DNA from: an uncultured Clostridia bacterium
GTDB lineage: Bacteria > Bacillota > Clostridia > Oscillospirales > Acutalibacteraceae
Length of the DNA stretch: 11,552 nt
Direction of reading: 5' to 3'
Assembly: GCA_937902305.1 (NCBI GenBank)
Contig: CALDHV010000173.1
Span: 1 to 11,552, forward strand
Shown: positions 6,179 through 11,552 of the stretch, in pieces
Position numbering within the stretch: the stretch's first letter is position 1
Layout of the letters: each line of letters opens with the position of its first letter
Position numbers and translations under genes: made by a program
The notes under the pieces: generated by a model
What the model was told of the DNA's origin: nothing
Databases searched by the model: none
What the model saw: the letters and a program-made list of their open reading frames with translations, nothing else

Positions 6179-7437
6179 TCATTATTTCGGATTGGATCGC
6201 GTCTATTCCGGAGGAGGAGCGGCATCTGGCATATCGCGGGGAAAATCTTGCCGAGACGCGGCAGTTTTTGCTGAAAGACCCCGGCTATGCCGCATATCAG
6301 TTCTATGTGGATATGGCGTTCGATCTGTCCACGGTGACGCAAAGCAAAACGGCGCAAAAGCAGACCACCGAAACCGAGAGTGAGCGTTTGACCGAGGAGG
6401 GCTCCAGCACGACCAGCGGCACGACCACCGTGACCGAGGCAGAGGAAACGACCGTAACGGTGGACTGCGAGGCGGAAACGGATATTGCCCTGCTGGAAAA
6501 GGAAACGACCGAGGAGGGCGTGTTGCTGACCTGGACAGTGCTGTATCAGCATACGCTGTTGCCGGGTACTCTGAGGGCGACGATCCGCGCGGTCGGGCCG
6601 GATGGCGAGATACGCAAGACAGCGATGATGCATTTCCTGGTCGATCCGGCGGTGGATGCGACGGCAGCGGTGATCCCGATGCAAAGCGAGTTTTCCGCGA
6701 TGGAGACTCGCATCAACGCTCTGCTCTCGGATGCCGAGGAAATGGCAGATGAGATCGAAACGCTGTATACCCAGACCGGCTCTGCGGCAAGCGGCGCCGA
6801 GCAGGATGCCCAGCACGCCGCGGACAGCGCCGAGGAGGCGCGGAATTACGCGCTGAAATCGGAGGCGTACGCAAACGGCAGGATGAATGAAGAGCTGGTC
6901 ACGCAGGGGCAGGTCGGCTGGCACGATAACGCATCGTACTATTGCGATATGGCGCGCACCGAGCGGGAACGCGCCCAGGGATATGCCAACGGCACCATCG
7001 ACATTATGGGTGTGCCGTACGAGATCAACGCAACCTCCTCTGTCTACTACCACAATAACGCGGCGTATTACGCGGCGCAGGCGGCGACATCGGCGGCACA
7101 GGCACAGTCTGCGACACCGCGCATATCTCTGCAAAGCACCGGGACGGTCACGCTCCACCACAACGAAACGGCGGTCATTTCACAGACCGTTTCTACTGTG
7201 GCGGCGACATTGGCGATCGACAGTGAGCCGGCAGAGTTTGTCGCCGGCTTGACCTTTCGCGCAGGGGCGAATATGTCACTGACCGATACGGTGCCGGAGG
7301 GCTTTTCCATTGTTTGGGAGAATGAGCCGACCTGGACGCAAGGAACGGTCTATGAGGTGCTGTATCGCTGCCTGTGGGTGACGGACGGAAGCGGGGATTA
7401 TATCGTTTCCGCGCTGTATACGGAGGTGACGGCATGA
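6175..7437 (+). CDS. phage baseplate/tail-fibre-like protein (BppU-type N-terminus)
   Basis: A 420-residue protein; the ATG at 6175 has an AAAGGAGAG ribosome binding site and overlaps the previous stop. The first 165 or so residues resemble the beta-rich N-terminal domain of BppU-type baseplate proteins, with a late GVLLTWTVLYQHTLLPGTLR / FLVDPAVDATA pattern. This domain is interrupted at about 58-100 by a Thr/Glu-rich low-complexity segment. Residues 170-320 are alanine-rich and helical, with repeated YANG...YY..A motifs (SEAYANGRMNEE, DNASYYCDMA, NNAAYYAAQAA) typical of fibre coiled coils. The C-terminal 100 residues are beta-rich. The expected role is receptor recognition or baseplate attachment at a phage tail tip. 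No other baseplate or tail gene is present in the element, so its binding partner must come from elsewhere or is lost. Confidence 0.75.
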   Translation: MIIISDWIASIPEEERHLAYRGENLAETRQFLLKDPGYAAYQFYVDMAFDLSTVTQSKTAQKQTTETESERLTEEGSSTTSGTTTVTEAEETTVTVDCEAETDIALLEKETTEEGVLLTWTVLYQHTLLPGTLRATIRAVGPDGEIRKTAMMHFLVDPAVDATAAVIPMQSEFSAMETRINALLSDAEEMADEIETLYTQTGSAASGAEQDAQHAADSAEEARNYALKSEAYANGRMNEELVTQGQVGWHDNASYYCDMARTERERAQGYANGTIDIMGVPYEINATSSVYYHNNAAYYAAQAATSAAQAQSATPRISLQSTGTVTLHHNETAVISQTVSTVAATLAIDSEPAEFVAGLTFRAGANMSLTDTVPEGFSIVWENEPTWTQGTVYEVLYRCLWVTDGSGDYIVSALYTEVTA

Positions 7438-8153
7438 CATCGCTATTGATGCGCCGCGCCGCGATGATGCGTCATCGGCAGGAGACGGCTTTGTCGTATC
7501 TTTGCTTTACCGCCGTCGATGCAACGGCGATCGCGTGGAGCAAGGTCGGCACGCTGACCAAGGGGCAGGCGATCGAATATTCGACCGACGGCGTATCGTG
7601 GACGGCGTATACCTTCGGCACACCGATCAGCCTTGCGGTCGGCGAAAAGTGCTATTTTCGCGGCGACAATACGAGCTTTAGCGAAAGCCCGACGGTATAT
7701 CTGCATTTCACATCGACGGGTAGGGTGGCGGCAAGCGGAAATATGATGTCCCTTGTGGATAAGACTTGCACGCAGACGAGCACCACGACGTCTATGTTCG
7801 TACACGCTTTTGACGGATGCACAACACTGCTTTCGGCGCCCGAGCTTCCTGCGACGACATTGGCGCTCAACAGCTATCGCTATATGTTCAAGGGCTGTAC
7901 CGCGCTGACACAGGCACCGTACCTGCCGACGAGTTCGTCAACATACAACTATACCTACGGCGAAATGTTCAGCGGTTGTACCAACCTGTCTGTTATCCGG
8001 GTCGGGCTGACGGTATGGAGATCTTCCGGACAACGCGATTGGGTCAAAAACGTGTCGCCGACCGGCACGTTTTACTGTCCGTCGGCGCTCGATACAAGCA
8101 CGCCCGGCGTGGATAGAAACCCGCCGGGGTGGACGGTCATCAATACGGATTAA
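7434..8153 (+). CDS. BspA-like leucine-rich repeat protein of the tail module
   Basis: A 239-residue protein whose ATG overlaps the previous stop (ATGA at 7434-7437). Residues about 140-210 contain three degenerate repeats of the type MF-x-GCT-x-L-x-x-AP-x-LP: FDGCTTLLSAPELP, MFKGCTALTQAPYLP and MFSGCTNLSVIRV. These are BspA/LRR_5-type surface repeats, which occur in adhesins and in tail-tip proteins of gut Firmicutes phages. The N-terminal part (about 25-105) is beta-rich and reads like a carbohydrate- or fibre-binding fold. A fragment YCPSALDTSTPGVDR-x-PPGW closes the repeat domain in the usual BspA manner. Its place after the fibre gene suggests host-surface recognition. There is no signal peptide, which fits release by lysis or virion assembly rather than secretion. 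Confidence 0.75.
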   Translation: MTSLLMRRAAMMRHRQETALSYLCFTAVDATAIAWSKVGTLTKGQAIEYSTDGVSWTAYTFGTPISLAVGEKCYFRGDNTSFSESPTVYLHFTSTGRVAASGNMMSLVDKTCTQTSTTTSMFVHAFDGCTTLLSAPELPATTLALNSYRYMFKGCTALTQAPYLPTSSSTYNYTYGEMFSGCTNLSVIRVGLTVWRSSGQRDWVKNVSPTGTFYCPSALDTSTPGVDRNPPGWTVINTD

Positions 8154-8167
8154 AAGGAGGAATACCG

Positions 8168-8467
8168 GTGAAATATGCAAAACTAAACGGATTTTGCTTG
8201 CAATATGCGCCGCGGGCGATTTCCGAGGGGCATACGCATTGCAATCCGCCGTCGCCGGAATGGCTGGCTGCGAACGGCTATCTTCCGGTCATTGAGCCGC
8301 CGATGCCGGAGGAGGTCGAGGGCTTCTACTGGGAATCTCACCCGGAAGAAACAAACAACACCATCGTATGGGTATGGGAAAAATGCGCCCTTCCTCCGGA
8401 GGAGTCATCCGCCGAGGATTATGAGGACGCGCTGGAAAGGCTGGGTGTGTGCAATGACGAGGAATAA
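8168..8467 (+). CDS. small phage tail-associated protein (XkdW-like, tentative)
   Basis: A 99-residue acidic protein. I chose GTG 8168 because an AAGGAGG ribosome binding site at 8154-8160 lies seven bases upstream; the in-frame ATG at 8129 is inside the previous gene and lacks one. Features are PPSPEWLAANGYLPVIEPP, then a tryptophan-containing strand (NNTIVWVWEKC) and an acidic helical tail. Short proteins with a W-L-x-x-x-GY-x-P-V segment follow fibre genes in many Firmicutes phages and resemble XkdW or fibre-assembly proteins; this match is from memory and approximate. It overlaps the next gene by 14 bases. Confidence 0.65.
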   Translation: MKYAKLNGFCLQYAPRAISEGHTHCNPPSPEWLAANGYLPVIEPPMPEEVEGFYWESHPEETNNTIVWVWEKCALPPEESSAEDYEDALERLGVCNDEE

Positions 8468-8621
8468 GCTTGAGGAGCGGACACAGAGCCGTATCGACGA
8501 GACGCACGCCGCGCTTGCCGCGCTGTATGATGCGCTTCCGCCAGGTCAGCAAAAAACGGTGCTGAAAAATCCGCAGGTCAAGGAGCTACTGGCACGCTAC
8601 GGCGTGACGGAGGAAGCGTGA
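8454..8621 (+). CDS. 55-residue phage protein of unknown function
   Basis: It starts at ATG 8454 inside the end of the preceding gene and stops at TGA 8619-8621, which overlaps the next ATG. The product (MTRNKLEERTQSRIDETHAA, ending LLARYGVTEEA) is a predicted helical hairpin with two amphipathic helices separated by LPPGQQK. A ribosome-binding-like GAGGA stretch is only partly placed, and translation is probably coupled to the gene before it. Comparable tiny helical proteins lie between tail-fibre and holin genes in clostridial phages. I know of no assigned function. Confidence 0.6.
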   Translation: MTRNKLEERTQSRIDETHAALAALYDALPPGQQKTVLKNPQVKELLARYGVTEEA

Positions 8622-8911
8622 TGCAGGATATTATCGTGGCGCTGATCTCCTTTGCCGGCTCGGTCGTGGTCGGTGTGCTGACCCTTATCGGCGTGCTGGC
8701 GCAATCCCGGAAAAATAACGATCAAATGCAACACAAGCTGGCGGTCAATCAGGCGGTTATTGATAGCCGGCTGGAGGAGCTGACTCGTGAGGTGCGGGAG
8801 CACAACCATTTTGCCCGTCGGATCCCGGTGCTGGAGGAGCAACTCAAGGTCTGCAGTCATCGCATCGGCGATCTGGAACAAGATTCAGAAAGGAGAAAAC
8901 GATATGATTAA
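8621..8911 (+). CDS. membrane-anchored coiled-coil protein near holin (XhlA-like)
   Basis: A 96-residue protein with one N-terminal membrane segment (about residues 4-27, IIVALISFAGSVVVGVLTLIGVLAQ region), followed by a charged coiled coil containing DSRLEELTREVREHNHFARR and PVLEEQLKVCSHRIGDLE. I chose ATG 8621 (TGATG overlap with the previous stop) over the adjacent GTG 8618. The architecture and the position directly before a holin match XhlA/haemolysin-type accessory lysis proteins common in Firmicutes prophages. It would sit in the cytoplasmic membrane, probably with the holin. It overlaps the holin gene by 8 bases and carries that gene's ribosome binding site. Confidence 0.75.
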   Translation: MQDIIVALISFAGSVVVGVLTLIGVLAQSRKNNDQMQHKLAVNQAVIDSRLEELTREVREHNHFARRIPVLEEQLKVCSHRIGDLEQDSERRKRYD

Positions 8912-9191
8912 CTGGAAGGTGCGATTGAAAAACCCCGTTTTTTGGATGACGGTCATTCCCGCGCTGGTGGCGTTTGTTTACAACGCCCTCGGCGCAATCG
9001 GGGTGACTTTGCCGTTTTCCGGCGATGAAGTCACCCGCGTGATCGGGACGATCGTAATGGCGCTGACCACGCTCGGCGTGCTGGTCGATCCGACCACCGC
9101 AGGAGTCTCCGACAGCGAACGCGCCATGACCTACGAAACTCCGCCGGAGTGCAAGCGTGCATTGGAAAAACAGCAAAAGGGGGAGTCCTGA
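8904..9191 (+). CDS. phi-LC3-family phage holin
   Basis: A 95-residue holin that forms membrane lesions releasing or activating the endolysin. The sequence MINWKVRLKNPVFWMT, two hydrophobic membrane segments (about 14-36 and 43-60), and the conserved tail DPTTAGVSDSERAMTYETP are the hallmark of the phi-LC3/LLH holin family. The ATG at 8904 has an AAAGGAG ribosome binding site at 8889-8895. It overlaps the endolysin gene through TGATG (9189-9193), so holin and endolysin are translationally coupled, the usual lysis-cassette order. Confidence 0.93.
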   Translation: MINWKVRLKNPVFWMTVIPALVAFVYNALGAIGVTLPFSGDEVTRVIGTIVMALTTLGVLVDPTTAGVSDSERAMTYETPPECKRALEKQQKGES

Positions 9192-10123
9192 TGGCCTATA
9201 AGATCTATTTGTCCCCGGCGGCACACGCGACCGACAATCCCACCAAATGCGCCGACAAATGCGGGGAAAACGTCCACGCAAACGCGTATATGGACATCGT
9301 CGAAAAACGACTGGTTGAGTTGGGCTTTGCCGTCAAGCGCGGCGACAAGTCACTGACCGGCTCCAAGGCGATGACCACCCGCACGGCTGAGGCAAATAAT
9401 TGGGGTGCCGACCTCTACTATGTCGCGCACACCAATGCAGGAGGCGGCAGATACAGCGTAACCTATTGCTATCCGAATGCCGCCAGTCAGCAAAAGGCGG
9501 CGGTCATCGGCAAGTACCGTAAGGCGCTGGAGGCGTACAACGGCTACAAATGGCGCGCCAAGACGACCGATGATCTCTACGAGATCAACACCACCAAGAT
9601 GGTGTGCCTCTATGATGAGCTGTTCTTCCACGACAATGCGTTGGACTGCGCGTGGTTCCATGCGGATGGGATGGCGCAGACGGCGGAGGAAACCGTACAC
9701 GCCATTTGCGATATGTTCGCGGTGCCCTACGATGCGCCGGTCAAGGAGGTCGCCCTGACAAGCGACGATCTGACGCGGGTGACGCAGGCGGTGGCGGGGA
9801 TCGCGTCTCTCTCGGGAGAGGAGCAGAAACGCTACGACCTCAACAGCGACGGCAGGGTGGATAGCGACGATCTGACGGCACTTGCCGGTCGTGTGGCGAA
9901 AATTGACGCGCCGGAGCCGAGCTATACGCCAGGCTATCCGATCTCGCTGACCGCCGGAAAGCTGTATCTTGCCAGCACCGGAAAGCTGTCTGTTACCCGT
10001 TCCGGGACGTATTTCCTCTACGACGGTCAGCCGGTCAACGGACGGTATCGCGTAACCAATCGCCTGGATCGCGTCGGCAAAAAGCCGGTCGGGATCAATG
10101 TTTCCGGTTGGGTGGAGCTGTAA
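9191..10123 (+). CDS. N-acetylmuramoyl-L-alanine amidase (endolysin) with dockerin-like segment
   Basis: A 310-residue endolysin. Residues 1-178 form an Amidase_3 zinc amidase domain: KIYLSPAAHATDN supplies the first zinc histidine (His12), GENVHANAY a zinc glutamate (Glu26), YYVAHTNAGGG the second histidine (His80), and CLYDELFFHDN the catalytic glutamate (Glu143). It cleaves the bond between MurNAc and the peptide stem. Residues about 189-238 resemble a dockerin or EF-hand pair, with a clear calcium-loop motif DLNSDGRVDSDDL (216-228). The last 60 residues (TAGKLYLASTGKLSVTRSGT onwards) look like a small beta-barrel wall-binding domain. No signal peptide is seen, as expected for holin-dependent release. 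The stop TAA is only seven bases from the element's right attachment arm. It is the last gene of the element. Confidence 0.93.
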   Translation: MAYKIYLSPAAHATDNPTKCADKCGENVHANAYMDIVEKRLVELGFAVKRGDKSLTGSKAMTTRTAEANNWGADLYYVAHTNAGGGRYSVTYCYPNAASQQKAAVIGKYRKALEAYNGYKWRAKTTDDLYEINTTKMVCLYDELFFHDNALDCAWFHADGMAQTAEETVHAICDMFAVPYDAPVKEVALTSDDLTRVTQAVAGIASLSGEEQKRYDLNSDGRVDSDDLTALAGRVAKIDAPEPSYTPGYPISLTAGKLYLASTGKLSVTRSGTYFLYDGQPVNGRYRVTNRLDRVGKKPVGINVSGWVEL

Positions 10124-10130
10124 TTCGGGC

Positions 10131-10160
10131 TTGACGGCGGTTATGATAAAGACTGTATCG
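10131..10160. other. attR: right junction of the mobile element
   Basis: Element sequence TTGACGGCGGTTAT (10131-10144) joins host gene sequence TAAAGACTG (from 10147) across GA at 10145-10146. It shares only TGA with attL. The nine outer bases TTGACGGCG are the exact reverse complement of CGCCGTCAA at 4423-4431, and 12 of 14 positions of the two element arms are complementary. The host half continues in frame as KDCIEGMRLFF. Confidence 0.9.
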
Positions 10161-10879
10161 AAGGAATGCGGCTGTTCTTCACCGAGCGCGACCAGATGAT
10201 CGTCGATCACGCGACCGGAATCCGGACGAAAAAAGCGGAGGTGCTGACCACTTACATAGATGTGGAGGCACTGCCGTTCAATCGCGGGTATTATTCCTGC
10301 GATCTGACCTTCTACTTTGATGTGGAGGTCGAGGTGTATGGCGGTCATTCGGTGCCGTGTAATTCCTGCCACGGGATCGGCGTATTCCGCAAAAAGGTGA
10401 TCCTGTACGGCAGTGAGGGACACGTGCGTGTGTTCAGCAGTGAGTATTGCCCGGATGAGCACGACCGCCAGGAAATGCCGACCCGCAATATGCCGCGCTG
10501 CTGTGTGCAGATCGCGGAGCCGGTTGTGCTGGATGCCCGTTTGATCGACCCGTGTGACCGCTGTCACTATGACTGCGGCGACTGCGGCTGTATCCCGGTC
10601 GGCCTGTGCAATCGCTACGGCGGCAATTTCTTCGATAAGGCGGATTCCCGCATCGTCGTTGTGTCGCTGGGCATTTTCACCATCGTTCAGCTTATCCGCA
10701 ATGTGCAGATGCTGATGCCGGTGTACGATTACTGTATGCCGAACCGTGAATGCCCGCCGACCACCGAAAGCCCGTGCGACCTGTTCCAGAAGATGAGCTT
10801 CCCGGTCAACGAGTTTTTCCCGCCGGCGAGCGAGACGGATGCCTCGGGCGGATGCGGTTGTAAGCGGCCGTGTAACTGA
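10147..10879 (+). pseudogene. C-terminal part of the interrupted Cys-rich clostridial protein gene
   Basis: The frame continues from the split aspartate codon through KDCIEG to the ATG at 10166 and then 237 residues to TGA 10877-10879. The internal ATG has no properly spaced ribosome binding site, so this part is probably silent while the element is integrated. The protein has a beta-rich middle (EALPFNRGYYSCDLTFYF, GSEGHVRVFSSEYCPDEHD), a cysteine cluster CDRCHYDCGDCGC (about 83 residues before the membrane-like segment SLGIFTIVQLI is passed), and ends with DYCMP, FPVNEFFPP and CGCKRPC. From memory this belongs to a widespread uncharacterised family of spore-forming clostridia. Cys-rich tails are common in spore-coat proteins, but a coat role is inference. 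The whole gene has an intact end and terminator, so only the insertion disrupts it. Confidence 0.88.
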
Positions 10880-10885
10880 ACCAAG

Positions 10886-10920
10886 AAAGCGGGCGGGCGC
10901 GGTTGTTCCCGCCCGCTTTT
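10886..10920 (+). terminator. intrinsic terminator after the interrupted gene
   Basis: A perfect 12-bp stem AAAGCGGGCGGG (10886-10897) with CCCGCCCGCTTT (10908-10919), a ten-base loop, and a short T run. It would stop both the host gene's transcript and read-through from the element's lysis operon before the tRNA gene. Confidence 0.92.
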
Positions 10921-10963
10921 GCGGCGGGACGGAAAATAAATGGCATTTTTCGTAAAAAAGGGG

Positions 10964-10992
10964 TTGACAAATGTCCCCGTATAGTGTATTAT
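10964..10992 (+). promoter_or_regulatory. sigma-A-type promoter of the tRNA-Val gene
   Basis: TTGACA (10964-10969), a 17-base spacer and TATTAT (10987-10992) make a near-consensus promoter with a predicted start at about 10999, about 25 bases before the tRNA. Confidence 0.88.
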
Positions 10993-11023
10993 GATGAGCG
11001 TCGCCGGATTATGGCTGATGTTT

Positions 11024-11099
11024 GGAAGCATAGCTCAGCTGGTAGAGCACCTGCCTTACAAGCAGGGGGTCACAGGTTCGAGCCCTGTTGTTTCCACCA
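11024..11099 (+). tRNA. tRNA-Val (anticodon UAC)
   Basis: A 76-base cloverleaf with CCA encoded. The acceptor stem GGAAGCA/TGTTTCC has one G-U pair. The D arm GCTC/GAGC has an eight-base loop, and the anticodon stem CCTGC/GCAGG has the loop CTTACAA with anticodon TAC at 11057-11059. The variable loop has five bases, and the T arm ACAGG/CCTGT has loop TTCGAGC. It reads GUA and other valine codons. It is a lone tRNA with its own promoter and terminator. It is not the attachment site of the element, which ends about 880 bases away. Confidence 0.96.
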
Positions 11100-11130
11100 C
11101 CATGTGGTGCCAAAAAAGATACCACGCGAA

Positions 11131-11164
11131 AAAGCCCATAACCACGCGGTTTATGGGCTTTTTT
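11131..11164 (+). terminator. intrinsic terminator of the tRNA-Val transcript
   Basis: AAAGCCCATAA (11131-11141) pairs perfectly with TTATGGGCTTT (11151-11161), with inner CC/GG pairing possible, followed by a T run to 11164. Confidence 0.92.
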
Positions 11165-11189
11165 GCGCCCATTTTCAAGGTGTGAAAAA

Positions 11190-11291
11190 ATAGATACCAA
11201 GCCCAATGTTGTATGTAATGATGCTGTATTCTTTATCTTTCAATAGTTTTTATTAGTTACAGTTAGCAATGAGATTCTTTGACAAATTACA
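11190..11291. other. AT-rich stretch without recognisable feature
   Basis: After the tRNA terminator the composition changes abruptly from GC-rich to strongly AT-rich. I see no gene, promoter or repeat that I can support here. The short frame starting at ATG 11270 (MRFFDKLQETLDG) ends after 24 codons and is not convincing. The change probably marks a join to another genome. Confidence 0.5.
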
Positions 11292-11467
11292 AGAGACATT
11301 AGATGGATTAATGATAGCAATGGCTATATTAATATATATGAAGTAATTGATGAAACATTAGAATTTTTAGATAACAGTTATGCTACTGTTGATTCAGTTA
11401 ACAATAAATATACTGGTAAATTAGCACATTGGAACATCTCTGCAATAGCTACTGCTTGTAAAGTCGC
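11292..11467 (+). CDS. internal fragment of an unidentified protein
   Basis: The plus strand reads RDIRWINDSNGYINIYEVID, then TLEFLDNSYATVDSVNNKY and TGKLAHWNISAIATACKVA without a stop. The amino-acid pattern and codon use look genuinely protein-coding from a very AT-rich genome (mollicute- or Erysipelotrichia-like). No start is visible, and the frame appears to be cut at about 11467, where a minus-strand gene fragment begins. I do not recognise the family. Confidence 0.4.
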
Positions 11468-11468
11468 T

Positions 11469-11552
11469 CTATATGTATCATCTCCACCAATTGCACAGAG
11501 AATCATATCAACTTCTTCATCATGTATTGCTGATAGAAGATCATTTGCTCTC
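11469..11552 (-). CDS. fragment of an LD-carboxypeptidase-like (peptidase S66) protein
   Basis: On the minus strand, from the window edge, the frame reads RANDLLSAIHDEEVDMILC and then AIGGDDTYR. This matches the S66 family segment (R-A-x-D-L-x-x-A-x-x-D, then a strand and A-x-GG) that precedes the nucleophile region of LD-carboxypeptidase and MccF-type hydrolases. Immediately after TYR the sequence becomes unrelated and is better read as the plus-strand fragment. The gene starts outside the window and is cut on the inner side, so only 28 residues are visible. Confidence 0.55.

Larger units (their letters stand above)
4416..10144. mobile_element. 5,729-bp serine-recombinase phage-like element inserted in a host gene
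   Basis: The boundaries are defined by two independent lines. First, the host reading frame is interrupted at 4416 and resumes at 10147, in frame and inside a conserved motif. Second, the two element ends together form a 30-bp attP-like palindrome (arms TTGACGGCGGTTAT and ATGAACGCCGTCAA around GA). Contents from the left are a serine recombinase (minus strand), a divergent control region with a LexA box, and a compact plus-strand operon of tail-fibre-like, BspA-like, small phage, holin and amidase genes. Integrase at one end and lysis genes at the other match the end layout of an ordinary prophage, but capsid, portal, terminase, tail tube, replication and repressor genes are absent. GC content is similar to that of the host flanks by eye. 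It may be a deletion-reduced prophage or a dedicated small element. Confidence 0.93.

Noticed and set aside
7434..8153. Diversity-generating retroelement targeting the BspA-like or fibre gene
   Set aside because: No reverse transcriptase and no adenine-variable template repeat are present in the window.
4416..10144. CRISPR array or conventional IS element as the cause of the insertion
   Set aside because: There are no spaced direct repeats, no transposase and no terminal inverted repeats with target duplication; the ends fit serine-integrase att sites.
11024..11099. tRNA-Val as attachment site for the element
   Set aside because: The element's ends are fixed at 4416 and 10144 by the split gene and the attP palindrome, and there is no partial tRNA copy elsewhere in the window.
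10903..11193. Open frames across the tRNA-Val region, for example one reading SIAQLVEHLPYKQGVTGSS
   Set aside because: This is the familiar translation of a tRNA gene; the cloverleaf, promoter and terminator explain the sequence.

Overview
The core of this window (about 1403 to 11190) is one continuous GC-rich stretch that looks like a Gram-positive clostridial genome of the Oscillospiraceae/Ruminococcaceae type. It carries a lysine/diaminopimelate operon, sigma-A-like promoters, strong AAGGAGG ribosome binding sites and Firmicutes-type phage genes. Both edges look like joined fragments of other AT-rich genomes. At the left are a P-loop protein and the 3' part of a glucose-6-phosphate isomerase gene (33 to about 848, minus), followed by a piece of an unrelated plus-strand gene (about 829 to 1401). 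At the right are two partial genes facing each other (about 11292 to 11467 plus, 11469 to 11552 minus). I read these as assembly or amplification chimeras.

Host backbone: asd (1403-2491), dapA (2535-3428) and dapB (3432-4181) form a plus-strand operon giving the first three committed steps from aspartyl phosphate to tetrahydrodipicolinate, closed by a perfect terminator. A gene for a Cys-rich clostridial protein of unknown function then starts at 4332 but breaks after 28 codons. It resumes at 10147 and runs to 10879, with its own terminator, followed by a promoter, tRNA-Val(UAC) and a terminator.

Mobile element: exactly between the two gene halves sits a 5,729-bp insertion. Joining the flanks at the shared TGA restores an uninterrupted 272-codon reading frame across a YDSCSDKDC motif. 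Joining the element's ends yields a 30-bp near-perfect inverted repeat centred on the dinucleotide GA, the expected form of a serine-integrase attP. The element encodes a 446-residue serine recombinase at its left end, reading outward. Divergently it carries a strong sigma-A-like promoter with a LexA/SOS box between -35 and -10, an immediate leader terminator, and a tightly packed eight-gene operon: a 52-residue unknown protein, a baseplate/tail-fibre-like protein, a BspA-like repeat protein, three small phage proteins, a phi-LC3-type holin and an Amidase_3 endolysin with a dockerin-like segment. No capsid, terminase, replication or repressor genes are present.

Interpretation: this is either a drastically reduced prophage or a compact SOS-inducible tail-fibre/lysis element that disrupts a host gene reversibly. 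The layout recalls sporulation-linked intervening elements such as skin (sigK), but neither the sporulation link nor programmed excision is shown by the sequence alone.
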